From contig NZ_JACHXJ010000005.1 of the NCBI RefSeq assembly GCF_014192015.1, positions 484,752-548,751 of the forward strand: 64,000 nt of DNA, given 5' to 3'. This document shows positions 23,637-33,196 of this stretch, piece after piece. The stretch's first letter is position 1. Each line of letters starts with the position of its first letter. The notes under the pieces were generated by a model. The model had not been told where the DNA came from and did no database searches. It was given only the letters and a program-made list of their open reading frames with translations. Both the position numbers and the translations under genes were made by a program. This stretch comes from Paenibacillus rhizosphaerae (GTDB lineage Bacteria > Bacillota > Bacilli > Paenibacillales > Paenibacillaceae).

Positions 23637-25628
23637 ATGAGCGATATTGTCGTCAGTACCAAGACGTTTGAGCTTGAGTCGGAATACACACCGCAGGGCG
23701 ACCAGCCGAAGGCCATTACCGAGCTGGTGGAAGGCCTGAAGCAGGGGAAGAAGCATCAGACGTTGCTGGGTGCGACCGGTACCGGCAAGACCTTTACCAT
23801 TGCGCAGACCATCGCCAAGGTGCAGCGGCCGACGCTGGTCATCGCGCATAACAAGACGCTGGCCGCCCAGCTGGCGAGCGAATTCAAGGAGTTTTTCCCG
23901 AACAACTCCGTCGATTACTTTGTGAGTTATTATGATTACTATCAACCGGAAGCGTACATCCCTTCTTCGGATACGTATATTGAGAAAGACTCGAGCATCA
24001 ACGAGGAGATCGATAAGCTGCGCCACTCCGCGACCAGCTCGCTGTTCGAGCGCCGCGACGTCATCATCGTGGCGAGCGTCTCGTGCATTTACGGCTTGGG
24101 TTCGCCGATGGAATACTCCAGCATGCTGCTGTCGCTGCGCGTAGGCATGGAGAAGCCGCGCAATCAGATATTGTCGCGCCTGGTGGACATCCAGTATCAG
24201 CGTAACGACATTAACTTCGTGCGCGGGACGTTCCGTGTTCGCGGCGACGTCATTGAGATTTTCCCGGCTTCCAAAGGGGAACAGGCGATCCGCGTGGAGC
24301 TGTTCGGGGACGAGATCGAACGGATTACGGAGATCGATGTCCTGACGGGCGAGCTCATCGGTGAACGCGATCATATCGCGATTTTCCCGGCGTCTCACTT
24401 CGTAACGAAGGAAGAGACGATGCGAGTGGCGCTGGTTAATATTGAGCGGGAGCTGGAGGAGCGGCTCGAGGAGCTGCGCTCCCAAGGCAAGCTGCTTGAA
24501 GCTCAGCGCCTGGAGCAGCGTACGCGCTACGACATCGAGATGATGAAGGAAGTCGGCTTCTGCTCGGGGATCGAGAACTATTCCGGACCGTTAACGTTCC
24601 GGGAACGGGGAGCTACCCCATATACGCTGCTGGACTATTTTCCGGATGACATGCTGATCGTGGTCGACGAGTCCCACGTAACGCTGCCGCAGATCCGGGC
24701 GATGTACAACGGGGACCGGGCGCGCAAAACGGTGCTCGTGGAACACGGATTCCGTCTGCCGTCGGCGCTGGACAACCGGCCGCTGACGTTCGAAGAGTTC
24801 GAGGACAAAGTGAACCAGATCATCTACGTATCGGCGACGCCGGGACCGTACGAGATCGAGCACTGCAATGAAATGGTTGAACAGATCATCCGTCCGACAG
24901 GTTTGTTGGATCCGGTAATCGAAGTCCGCCCGACTGAAGGGCAGATTGACGATTTGATCGGAGAGATCCGGGAGCGGATCGACCGCGACGAGCGGGTGCT
25001 CGTGACAACGTTAACTAAGAAGATGGCCGAGGATTTGACCGACTACCTGAAAGAGATTGGGATCAAAGTAAGGTACCTGCACTCCGATATCAAGACGCTG
25101 GAGCGGATGGCGATTTTGCGTGACCTGCGTCTGGGTACGTTCCATGTACTGATTGGTATCAACCTGCTGAGAGAGGGACTTGACCTGCCTGAGGTATCTT
25201 TGGTTGCGATCCTGGATGCCGACAAGGAAGGTTTCCTGCGCTCGGAGAGGTCTCTCATTCAGACCATCGGCCGCGCGGCCCGGAACTCTGAGGGCTTTGT
25301 TCTGATGTATGGCGACAAAATTACGGAGTCGATGGACAAAGCGATCAAGGAAACCCAGCGCCGCCGCACCTTGCAGATCGATTACAATGAGCAGCACGGA
25401 ATCACGCCGCAGACGATCCGCAAGAAGGTGCGGGACGTCATTGAGGCGACAAAAGTGGCCGAGTCGAAGGCGGAGTATCTGACCGGAACCGGCGGCAAGA
25501 TGTCGAAGAAGGAGCGCCAGTCGGTAATCCAGCGTCTGGAGGCGGAAATGAAGGAAGCTGCGAAGAACCTGCAGTTCGAGCGCGCCGCCGAGCTGCGTGA
25601 CGCCCTGCTGGAACTTCAGGCGGAATAA
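23637..25628 (+). CDS. uvrB: UvrABC excinuclease subunit B
   Basis: Damage-verifying helicase-like subunit of nucleotide excision repair, 663 residues. It has Walker A GATGTGKT (about residue 45), the damage-probing beta-hairpin YYDYYQPEAYIP, the DESH box VVDESHVTLPQ, motif VI QTIGRAARN, and the C-terminal UVR domain that binds UvrC (VIQRLEAEMKEAAKNLQFE). The ATG has only a weak ribosome site. Transcribed with uvrA 100 bp downstream. Confidence 0.97.
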   Translation: MSDIVVSTKTFELESEYTPQGDQPKAITELVEGLKQGKKHQTLLGATGTGKTFTIAQTIAKVQRPTLVIAHNKTLAAQLASEFKEFFPNNSVDYFVSYYDYYQPEAYIPSSDTYIEKDSSINEEIDKLRHSATSSLFERRDVIIVASVSCIYGLGSPMEYSSMLLSLRVGMEKPRNQILSRLVDIQYQRNDINFVRGTFRVRGDVIEIFPASKGEQAIRVELFGDEIERITEIDVLTGELIGERDHIAIFPASHFVTKEETMRVALVNIERELEERLEELRSQGKLLEAQRLEQRTRYDIEMMKEVGFCSGIENYSGPLTFRERGATPYTLLDYFPDDMLIVVDESHVTLPQIRAMYNGDRARKTVLVEHGFRLPSALDNRPLTFEEFEDKVNQIIYVSATPGPYEIEHCNEMVEQIIRPTGLLDPVIEVRPTEGQIDDLIGEIRERIDRDERVLVTTLTKKMAEDLTDYLKEIGIKVRYLHSDIKTLERMAILRDLRLGTFHVLIGINLLREGLDLPEVSLVAILDADKEGFLRSERSLIQTIGRAARNSEGFVLMYGDKITESMDKAIKETQRRRTLQIDYNEQHGITPQTIRKKVRDVIEATKVAESKAEYLTGTGGKMSKKERQSVIQRLEAEMKEAAKNLQFERAAELRDALLELQAE

Positions 25629-25647
25629 ACAAGAACATGGATAGGAT

Positions 25648-25680
25648 AAGGGAACGGCCGTTTGGACTGGTCGTTCTCTT
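25648..25680 (+). other. Hairpin between uvrB and uvrA
   Basis: A 12-bp stem with two G-T pairs (25648-25659 with 25669-25680), loop of nine. It is followed by only a few T residues, so at most a weak attenuator or a stability element. Confidence 0.4.
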
Positions 25681-25728
25681 TGTGGATAAATCCCATATAT
25701 AGATCCTTTCAAAGGAGTTGAGCGACCA

Positions 25729-28590
25729 TTGGCCAGCGAAAATATCGTCATTAAGGGTGCCAGGGCCCACAATCTGAAGAATATAGATATCACGATTCCC
25801 CGTGATAAATTTGTTGTTTTAACCGGACTGAGCGGTTCGGGCAAGTCTTCCCTGGCGTTTGACACCATTTATGCCGAAGGGCAGCGCCGGTATGTGGAAT
25901 CGCTGTCCGCATACGCGCGCCAGTTTTTGGGGCAGATGGAGAAGCCGGACGTCGACTCGATCGACGGACTGTCTCCGGCCATTTCGATTGACCAGAAGAC
26001 GACGAGCCGCAATCCGCGCTCTACCGTCGGAACGGTTACCGAGATTTACGATTACCTGCGGCTTCTGTTTGCCCGCGTGGGCCATCCCCACTGTCCGGAG
26101 CACGGCATTGAAATCACGTCCCAGACCGTCGAGCAGATGGTCGACCGGATTATGCAGTACCCGGAGAAGACGCGCCTGCAGCTGCTGGCACCGATGATTT
26201 CCGGCCGGAAGGGTGAGCACAAGTCTTTGTTTACCGACGTGGCCAAGCAGGGCTTCGTGCGTGTTCGGGTAGACGGCGAGCTGCGTGATCTCTCCGAAAA
26301 TATCGAACTGGAGAAAAACAAGAAGCATTCGATCGAGGTCGTTGTCGACCGGATCGTCGTTAAGGAAGGTGTGGAGGCGCGTCTGGCGGACTCCATCGAG
26401 ACAGCGCTGAAGCTGTCCGGAGGCCAGCTGCTGGTCGATATTATGGGCCAGGAAGAGCTGCGTTTCAGCTCCAATTTCGCCTGCCCGATCTGCGGATTCA
26501 GCATCGAGGAGCTGTCCCCGCGGATGTTCTCGTTTAACAGCCCGTTCGGGGCCTGCCCGGAATGCGACGGTCTTGGCGTGAAGATGATCGTCGACCCTGA
26601 GCTGCTGATTCCGGATCGGGAGAAATCGATCGAGGACGGAGCTTTTCTGGCGTGGACAGGCAGTACGTCCAACTATTATCCGCAATTTCTGAAGTCGGTA
26701 TGTGAGCATTACAACATTCCCCAGAATGTTCCGGTCAGCCAGCTGAAGGAAGAAGACATGAACAAGCTGTTGTACGGAACAGGGAACCAGAAGATCCGCT
26801 TCCGTTACGAAAATGACTTCGGACAGCGGAAAGAAGCGTTTGTGGTGTTTGAGGGCGTCATTCCGAACCTGGAACGCCGCTACCGTGAAACGGCTTCCGA
26901 AGGCATCCGCGAATTTATTGAAAACTTCATGAGCGCAAAGCCGTGCGAAGTCTGCAAAGGTCACCGTTTGAAGAAAGAAGTGCTTGCGGTAACTGTCAAC
27001 GACTACAATATGGCGCATGTGACGAGCTTGTCCATCGGCGAAGCGATGAAGCTGTTTGACCAGCTCGAGCTGTCCGAGAAGGAACGCTCGATTGCGAATT
27101 TGATCCTGAAGGAAATCAACGCGCGCCTCGGGTTCCTCGTGAATGTCGGACTCGATTACCTGACGCTGAGCCGGGCCGCGGGGACGCTCTCCGGAGGAGA
27201 GGCCCAGCGGATTCGCCTGGCCACGCAAATCGGCTCCAGCTTGATGGGCGTGCTCTATATTCTTGACGAGCCGAGCATCGGTCTGCACCAGCGGGACAAC
27301 GACCGATTGATCTCCACGCTGGAGCATATGCGGGACATCGGCAATACGCTCATCGTCGTGGAGCATGACGAGGATACGATGATGGCCGCCGACTATATTA
27401 TTGATATCGGCCCGGGTGCCGGTATTCACGGCGGCCGCGTCATCGCGCAAGGGACGCCGCAGGAAATTATGAAGGACCCGAACTCCCTGACCGGCCAATA
27501 CCTGAGCGGACGCAAGTTCATTCCGGTCAATACGGAACGCCGCAAGCCGGATAGCCGCTGGCTGGAGATCCGCGGAGCGAGAGAGAACAACCTGAAGAAT
27601 ATCAACGCCAAAATTCCGGTGGGTGTCTTCACGGCAGTAACGGGGGTATCCGGTTCGGGCAAATCGACGCTCGTCAATGAGATCCTGTACAAAACGCTTG
27701 CCAGGGAGCTCAACAAGGCGGTCAAGGTCAGACCCGGCCAGCACAAGGAAATCCGCGGGCTCGAGCATCTGGAGAAGGTCATCGACATCGACCAGTCGCC
27801 GATCGGCCGTACGCCGCGTTCCAATCCGGCAACCTACACTGGCGTGTTTGATGATATCCGTGACATTTATGCACAGACGAACGAGGCCAAAATCCGTGGA
27901 TATAAAAAAGGACGCTTCAGCTTTAACGTGAAGGGCGGACGATGCGAAGCCTGCCGCGGGGATGGTATCATCAAGATCGAGATGCACTTCCTACCGGACG
28001 TCTACGTGCCGTGCGAAATCTGCAAAGGCAAACGCTATAACCGGGAAACGCTGGAGGTTAAGTATAAGGAAAAGAGCATCGCCGACGTGCTTGAAATGAC
28101 GGTGGAAGACGCAACAGAATTTTTCAAAAACATTCCGAAAATCCACCGGAAGCTGCAAACGCTGCTCGACGTGGGCTTGGGCTATGTCACTTTGGGACAA
28201 CCGGCCACGACGCTGTCTGGCGGCGAGGCGCAGCGCGTGAAGCTGGCCTCCGAGCTGTACCGGCGCAGCACCGGCAAGACGCTCTATATTCTGGATGAGC
28301 CGACGACGGGTCTGCATGTCGACGATATCGACCGTCTGCTGACCGTGCTTCACCGTCTGGTCGATTCCGGGGAATCCGTGCTCGTCATTGAGCACAATCT
28401 GGACGTCATCAAGACGGCCGACCACATTATCGACCTGGGGCCTGAAGGCGGCAGCGGCGGCGGAACGATTATTGCCTCCGGCACGCCTGAGCAAATCGTG
28501 AAGGTCGAGCAGTCGTACACAGGCAAGTACCTGAAGCCGGTCCTGGAGCGCGACACGGCGCGCAGCGAAGCTTTGAAGGTAACAAGCTAA
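25729..28590 (+). CDS. uvrA: UvrABC excinuclease subunit A
   Basis: A 953-residue tandem ABC ATPase that loads UvrB on damaged DNA. It has two Walker A motifs (GLSGSGKSSL near residue 32 and GVSGSGKSTL near residue 645), two signatures (LSGGEAQRIRLA and LSGGEAQRVKLA), and zinc-binding CPIC..CPEC and CEAC..CEIC clusters. The start is TTG with AAAGGAG 11 bp upstream. It is full length and normal. Confidence 0.97.
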   Translation: MASENIVIKGARAHNLKNIDITIPRDKFVVLTGLSGSGKSSLAFDTIYAEGQRRYVESLSAYARQFLGQMEKPDVDSIDGLSPAISIDQKTTSRNPRSTVGTVTEIYDYLRLLFARVGHPHCPEHGIEITSQTVEQMVDRIMQYPEKTRLQLLAPMISGRKGEHKSLFTDVAKQGFVRVRVDGELRDLSENIELEKNKKHSIEVVVDRIVVKEGVEARLADSIETALKLSGGQLLVDIMGQEELRFSSNFACPICGFSIEELSPRMFSFNSPFGACPECDGLGVKMIVDPELLIPDREKSIEDGAFLAWTGSTSNYYPQFLKSVCEHYNIPQNVPVSQLKEEDMNKLLYGTGNQKIRFRYENDFGQRKEAFVVFEGVIPNLERRYRETASEGIREFIENFMSAKPCEVCKGHRLKKEVLAVTVNDYNMAHVTSLSIGEAMKLFDQLELSEKERSIANLILKEINARLGFLVNVGLDYLTLSRAAGTLSGGEAQRIRLATQIGSSLMGVLYILDEPSIGLHQRDNDRLISTLEHMRDIGNTLIVVEHDEDTMMAADYIIDIGPGAGIHGGRVIAQGTPQEIMKDPNSLTGQYLSGRKFIPVNTERRKPDSRWLEIRGARENNLKNINAKIPVGVFTAVTGVSGSGKSTLVNEILYKTLARELNKAVKVRPGQHKEIRGLEHLEKVIDIDQSPIGRTPRSNPATYTGVFDDIRDIYAQTNEAKIRGYKKGRFSFNVKGGRCEACRGDGIIKIEMHFLPDVYVPCEICKGKRYNRETLEVKYKEKSIADVLEMTVEDATEFFKNIPKIHRKLQTLLDVGLGYVTLGQPATTLSGGEAQRVKLASELYRRSTGKTLYILDEPTTGLHVDDIDRLLTVLHRLVDSGESVLVIEHNLDVIKTADHIIDLGPEGGSGGGTIIASGTPEQIVKVEQSYTGKYLKPVLERDTARSEALKVTS

Positions 28591-28665
28591 TGGTGACCAG
28601 TTAGCTCCAATGCCGTAACCAGTGCCCGATGTGGAACGATTACGCGAAATAAGGATATAGACCAG

Positions 28666-28712
28666 ATCATGTCTCCAAATCCGCGAATGGCGGGGGAGGC
28701 ATGATTTTTTTT
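28666..28712 (+). terminator. Terminator after uvrA
   Basis: ATCATG-CTCC paired with GGAG-CATGAT (11 bp, one G-T pair), with a nested CCGC/GCGG in the loop, then eight T. Confidence 0.85.
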
Positions 28713-29122
28713 GAAGAGATCAGAAAGTATACGTTTCGGAGCCTCCGCTTCCTGATCTCGCAATAAAAACTTCCGCTAGACGCGGTCTGTCTTCTTTGAA
28801 GGTACGTCGATAGACGTTTTTCTTATATGAAGAAAGCATAAGCTCCGGAGATTCTGTGTAAGTTGAACCAAAGAATGGGTGGCCAGCCGTCCGGAAATAA
28901 GCGCCATTTTTCATAAAATGAAGGCAACCCGGGTAATAATATAAAGGATATGGTTTCTATACACGGGTTATCCATCGGAGGCGACCAGCCTCAATTACCA
29001 GAAAAAGGCGATTTTATGACAATTTCAATTTTTTACATCCGAAGTCTTGCATCTCATCGCCCAGAACGATAACATGTAAAGAGATATGTAAAATGAGCGA
29101 AGCCACAAGAGGAGGTCCAACC
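28713..29122. other. Intergenic stretch without a convincing gene
   Basis: About 410 bp. The only sizeable open frame (minus strand, 28720-28914, 64 codons) lacks a ribosome site and recognisable features. A small hairpin GAGGC..GCCTC (28978-28992) and a distant GGCGAT/ATCGCC pair (29007-29061) precede the next gene. The promoter of that gene probably lies here but no clear one was found. Confidence 0.6.
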
Positions 29123-29332
29123 ATGTTGCTTGCAGAAGCTGCTGCATCGGCTGCATCCAAATTCAATACCTTTGACGTATTCATGATCCTGTTTACGATT
29201 TTGATCCTGATCGGGATTATCCGTCTGGTGAAGCAACCGGTTAAGAACAAATTTGCAATCGGATTCAGCGTGATTTGCTTGCTGGTCTTTTTAGCGTCCG
29301 ACTTTGCCATGATCCAGAACTGGATGAGCTAA
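29123..29332 (+). CDS. Small two-helix membrane protein, DUF2759-like
   Basis: A 69-residue protein with two hydrophobic helices (about 18-36 and 45-63) separated by a basic turn (RLVKQPVKNK), consistent with DUF2759-type small membrane proteins of Bacillales; that family call is tentative. An in-frame ATG at 29093 is upstream, but AGAGGAGG seven bp before the ATG at 29123 decides the start. Monocistronic, ended by a terminator. Confidence 0.72.
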   Translation: MLLAEAAASAASKFNTFDVFMILFTILILIGIIRLVKQPVKNKFAIGFSVICLLVFLASDFAMIQNWMS

Positions 29333-29366
29333 TCGGATACAACTTAAACGAAGTTGCGACGAATGA

Positions 29367-29406
29367 AGACACCTTTCGCTAACCGGCGGACAAGGGGTCT
29401 TTTTTT
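29367..29406 (+). terminator. Terminator after the small membrane protein gene
   Basis: AGAC-CCTT..CGC paired with GCG..AAGG-GTCT with small mismatches, followed by seven T. Confidence 0.7.
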
Positions 29407-29570
29407 GTTTTAGCCATTTGGGATGTATGCTGTGTCATTTTCCTATTAAATATAGGGCTTCCAGCAATTGTACACGCCCGGTTTGTGTGATACATTGAGG
29501 CTATGATTCAGGGGAAAGGATAGGCTCCGGTGATCTGCAGATCAAGATAAAGATAAGGTCAGGTGAGGGA

Positions 29571-30725
29571 ATGAAACCGACGGGGAAAAAGTGGGTCATT
29601 ACGCTGCTCAGCACGATTGTGCTCGTCAGCGGAAGCGCGGCGGCCGAGGCACAGAGCACAGGCAAGACGGCCACAGCGGCATCCAAGGCGGGACAAGCTG
29701 CGCAGAAGGCTAAAACAGCGGCATCCGGCGCATCTACAGCAAAGACAGCCAACGTCCAGGTGGCGGCGGATCCGGTACCGCAAATCGTGAAAGACATATC
29801 GCCTTCGGTTGTAGGGATCATCGGTCGCTCGACGGATACGACGCTGACGGGAGGCGCGACCAACCGCTACAATTTGGCGCACGGTACAGGGGTCATCGTG
29901 AGGTCCAACGGATGGATCGTGACTAACGCGCATGTGGTGAACGGACTGGAAGGTACGCTGGTCGTCACATCCGACGGTAAATCTTATAGCATTGTGGATT
30001 CATACATAGACGAAACAAGTGATATTGCCTTGATCAAAATCAATGCCAAATCTTTAGTGCCTGCGGTCTTTGCCAAGTCCGCACAAACCGCACAGGTAGG
30101 GGAGAAGGTCATTGCGATCGGCACGCCGATCTCTTTTTCCCTGCGGAATTCGGCGACGGTGGGCGTCGTCAGCGGCCTGAACCGGGGCGTGAACGCTTTT
30201 TACCGGCTGATCCAAAGCGATACAGCGATTAACCCGGGCAACAGCGGGGGGCCGCTCGTTAATATGCGGGGCGAGGTGATCGGGATCAACAGCTTGAAGT
30301 TCGCAGCCATAGGCGTGGAAAATATGGGCTTTTCCATTCCTTCGGATACGGTGCAGTATGTGATGGGACAGCTGTTCAAGTATGGGGAAGTGAAGCGCCC
30401 AAGCCTTGGATTCAACATGGAAGAGAGTTGGTCTGCCATAGTCGGACTGCCGACGGACGATCCGTTAACCGTAACGAAGGTCTTCTCGGATCAGGCTAAA
30501 AAGGCCGGCATTCAGGAGGACGACGTACTCTACAGCATTAACGGCAAGCGGGTGACCTCGGTCGTGGACATCAACGAAATGTTTAAGTCCTTTTTGCCGG
30601 GGCAAACGGTTAAGCTGCTTATGCAGAGCGGCGGGGATATCGTGGAGCGGAAGCTGGTTCTGTCGCAGGCGGGCACTGAGGGTGACGCCTACGAAGACGA
30701 GAGCGGACCGGGAGAGGAATTTTAA
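29571..30725 (+). CDS. HtrA/DegP-like S1C serine protease with PDZ domain
   Basis: A 384-residue exported protease. It has an N-terminal signal/anchor segment (8-25), an Ala/Lys/Thr-rich linker (26-65), a trypsin-like domain (about 70-260) with triad His121 (TNAHVV), Asp151 (SDIALIK) and Ser225 (NPGNSGGPL), and a PDZ domain (about 280-370). The family degrades or refolds misfolded envelope proteins. GGTGAGGGA precedes the ATG. The stop overlaps the next start (TAATG), implying the two products are made together. Substrate unknown. Confidence 0.92.
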   Translation: MKPTGKKWVITLLSTIVLVSGSAAAEAQSTGKTATAASKAGQAAQKAKTAASGASTAKTANVQVAADPVPQIVKDISPSVVGIIGRSTDTTLTGGATNRYNLAHGTGVIVRSNGWIVTNAHVVNGLEGTLVVTSDGKSYSIVDSYIDETSDIALIKINAKSLVPAVFAKSAQTAQVGEKVIAIGTPISFSLRNSATVGVVSGLNRGVNAFYRLIQSDTAINPGNSGGPLVNMRGEVIGINSLKFAAIGVENMGFSIPSDTVQYVMGQLFKYGEVKRPSLGFNMEESWSAIVGLPTDDPLTVTKVFSDQAKKAGIQEDDVLYSINGKRVTSVVDINEMFKSFLPGQTVKLLMQSGGDIVERKLVLSQAGTEGDAYEDESGPGEEF

Positions 30726-32683
30726 TGGGGAAGAAGGGACAGTCACGGATGAAGGGAAGCGCGTTGCGTAAGATCGGATCGGCGGCACTGGCCGGCGTCA
30801 TCATGCTGGCAGCCGCACTGCCCGCGTGGGCGGACAGCAGATCGGACAAGCTGACATTGCAGCTCAAGACGGGAAGCACCGCGGCGGTGATTAACGGACA
30901 GACGGTACAAATATTGAAGCCGTTCAAGAAAAATGGAACCGTGATGGTACCGCTGGGCGTGTTCAACAAAGCGTTCGGCAGCGAAGTGAAGCTGGAAAAA
31001 AATAATGTGGTTAAAATCGGATACGGCCCTCATCAGATCAGCCTAACGATCGACAGCCAGCTGGCCTGGGTGGACGGACACAAAGTAAAGCTGGAGGCTG
31101 CCCCGTCCATGGTGAACGGCACCCTGATGGTTCCGCTTCGTGCGGTGGCGCAAGGCATCGGAGCGAAAATGAACACAGGATCGGCGGGGGAATGGGTGAT
31201 CAGCCTGAAACCTTCGGAGGATGATGCCAGTCCGCAAGATCCGGGGATCGATTCGGATGTAGGCAAGACGAAGATCGGCAACAGCTACTACGGCTGGACG
31301 ATGAATTATCCGAGCGGCCTGATCGTCGGCAGCGGCGATGAGACCGAGAGTATTGTGTCTTTTAACGATGCAGAGGAAAAGTACTACATTGAAGTCCACG
31401 CTTCCGATGAGGATGCGGATCTAAGCACCGATGATTTGCTGGATCGGCTGGTGGAGGACGCCAAACAAGGCGGCGAGATGGTAGTGGACCGGGGGACCTT
31501 CCCCAAAGCAAAGGTGCCGTATGCCCGTATTGTGACCAAGGACGGGGACGGAACCTTCTGGGAGTGCCGGATGTATTCGAGCCATCATCGCCTGTACGAG
31601 CTGTATTTTGCTGACCTGCAGGCGTCCAATTTCAAGGACTTGAATAAATATGCCGGGCTGCTGAACTCTTTTGATACGAGCTTTAATCCGGCGGATAAAA
31701 CCGTAAAGGATCTGTCCACCGTCAAGAATGGCATGCGCGGCGTGTATAACGAGGATTACGGCATTGCTTTAGACATCCCGGCCGACTGGAGTATGGACAA
31801 TGCGGACATGTATTATGAAAGCAAGGACGGCAGCTATTTGAAGCTGAACGTGTCCACTGGCCCTAAAGGCGACTCACTCGACCAGTGGGGCGGACAGATG
31901 AAGAAATGGCTGGAAGAGTCCTTTGTCAAAACTTCATACGAGGTCGTCAATACCTACCCGCTGGAGGTATCCGGGGAACAGGCGCTGGTGAACGAAGCCA
32001 GGTATAACTACGGCGACGGCTGGATCCGCGAATATGAAGTGATGATTTTGAAGGACGGTTACCGCTATTATGTGGAATATGCAGCACCGGAAGACCAGCC
32101 GGCGGATGTGGCCAAGTTCAAGGATTTGATGAACGGGATCAACATTGATTTTACCGTCGTGCCGGAATCCTTTGGCAGTATGGAAGAGAATACGTTCCTG
32201 ATCGATAAATCCAAGAGAACGACCAAGACGTCCAAAACCTATCAGTACCAAATTCGTATTCCGCAGTACTGGAGTGCGAACCGTGACCAGTTTGAGCTGT
32301 CGCCGGTGGAATACCAATTCGTGGGCGGACACATGATGATCACGGCCGAGAAGGATAGTTCCTTTGAAGAAGCCGTAAGCCAGCTGAAGGCGTTCTACAA
32401 TGAAGCCGTGAAGGATCAGAAGGATTTGAAGCTGGAAAAGGTAGAGAACACGACCTTTGCCGGCGAGCCGGCTGTCGTCTTTTCCATCCATCAGGTGAAG
32501 GACGGCATTCCGTACAGCGCGCGCCAAATCGTCGTTCAGCATAACGGAACGGTGTTTACGCTGTCCGCATCCCTGAACGACGCCAACGCAACGGATATTC
32601 AGAAGAAGACGCTGGATGAGACGCTGAATTCTTTTACGTTTACGAAAAAAAATGAAGTCAAGACCACTGCGGCTGCCGAATAA
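30725..32683 (+). CDS. Secreted stalk-domain protein (copper amine oxidase N-like) with repeated PsbP-like modules
   Basis: A 652-residue secreted protein. It has a signal peptide (about 10-36, ending PAWA) and a copper-amine-oxidase N-terminal 'stalk' domain (about 45-160; GTVMVPLGVFNKAFG, then NGTLMVPLRAVAQGIGA). Three similar alpha/beta modules follow (about 185-315, 335-470, 495-645). Each opens with a P-x-x-W or YPSGL-type strand and ends with an L-N-S-F/MNGI-type helix, resembling PsbP/DcrB-like folds. No catalytic site is visible; stalk domains are common in Paenibacillus surface proteins. GGAGAGG and the 1-bp overlap with the HtrA gene indicate coupling; it may be the protease's partner. 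Confidence 0.8.
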   Translation: MGKKGQSRMKGSALRKIGSAALAGVIMLAAALPAWADSRSDKLTLQLKTGSTAAVINGQTVQILKPFKKNGTVMVPLGVFNKAFGSEVKLEKNNVVKIGYGPHQISLTIDSQLAWVDGHKVKLEAAPSMVNGTLMVPLRAVAQGIGAKMNTGSAGEWVISLKPSEDDASPQDPGIDSDVGKTKIGNSYYGWTMNYPSGLIVGSGDETESIVSFNDAEEKYYIEVHASDEDADLSTDDLLDRLVEDAKQGGEMVVDRGTFPKAKVPYARIVTKDGDGTFWECRMYSSHHRLYELYFADLQASNFKDLNKYAGLLNSFDTSFNPADKTVKDLSTVKNGMRGVYNEDYGIALDIPADWSMDNADMYYESKDGSYLKLNVSTGPKGDSLDQWGGQMKKWLEESFVKTSYEVVNTYPLEVSGEQALVNEARYNYGDGWIREYEVMILKDGYRYYVEYAAPEDQPADVAKFKDLMNGINIDFTVVPESFGSMEENTFLIDKSKRTTKTSKTYQYQIRIPQYWSANRDQFELSPVEYQFVGGHMMITAEKDSSFEEAVSQLKAFYNEAVKDQKDLKLEKVENTTFAGEPAVVFSIHQVKDGIPYSARQIVVQHNGTVFTLSASLNDANATDIQKKTLDETLNSFTFTKKNEVKTTAAAE

Positions 32684-32752
32684 AGCTGAACGGGTGGACG
32701 TCAGATAGGTGCTGTCGAATCAGTGCAGCAGAAAATAATAATTTTGACCAGG

Positions 32753-32784
32753 AACCGGGATAGCCGAAGGCTGTTCCGGTTTTT
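32753..32784 (+). terminator. Terminator after the stalk-domain gene
   Basis: A 13-bp stem with two G-T pairs (32753-32765 with 32769-32781) and a GAA loop, followed by T run. Confidence 0.85.
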
Positions 32785-33196
32785 GTTGTGCCGGCGGATC
32801 CGGGGAGTAATAAAGGCTTGATGTCTTGTGCTGTTCTGGGCGGGATTTGGGATGCGCTAGAGGATGTTGATTATTGCTGTAACCGGCGGCTATGACGTCT
32901 TGGAGCTGCTCGGTTTTGCTGCATATTGAGTTTTTCACACTATATAATGCTCGCTGGTCCGTTAACCTGGTTTGCACCCTACCAAACGCGGATAACCTGA
33001 TAGTAAAGCAAATGCGAAAATTACTGCCTTCCTATGGGAATCGAGATAATTCGTGGGGATGGTAGAAGGATCGGAAGATGTCTGGTACACTAGATAAGTT
33101 AAAGCAGCAGTTATGCTGCTGATTCTTTTCGTTAGGTCTGCAAAGGTACGAGAATTCTAGAATGAGAACCGGCAGGACCGGTTTGGGAGGATATAG
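32785..33196. other. Intergenic stretch upstream of the U32 gene
   Basis: About 410 bp with no gene I can support. It holds an AGCAGCA/TGCTGCT hairpin (33103-33120) and an AACCGG/CCGGTT hairpin (33167-33183) ending directly before the GGGAGG ribosome site of the next gene. TATAAT-like bases occur near 32942 without a matching -35. Confidence 0.55.

Noticed and set aside
25648..25680. uvrB-uvrA hairpin as a terminator
   Set aside because: No proper T run follows and the two genes are normally co-transcribed.
25819..27987. 722-codon minus-strand frame across uvrA
   Set aside because: Shadow of uvrA; histidine- and arginine-rich, no family features.
28720..28914. 64-codon minus-strand frame after uvrA
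   Set aside because: No ribosome site, odd composition, no neighbours to support it.
32720..32977. 85-codon minus-strand frame after the stalk-protein gene
   Set aside because: It contains the terminator hairpin of the preceding gene and lacks a ribosome site.
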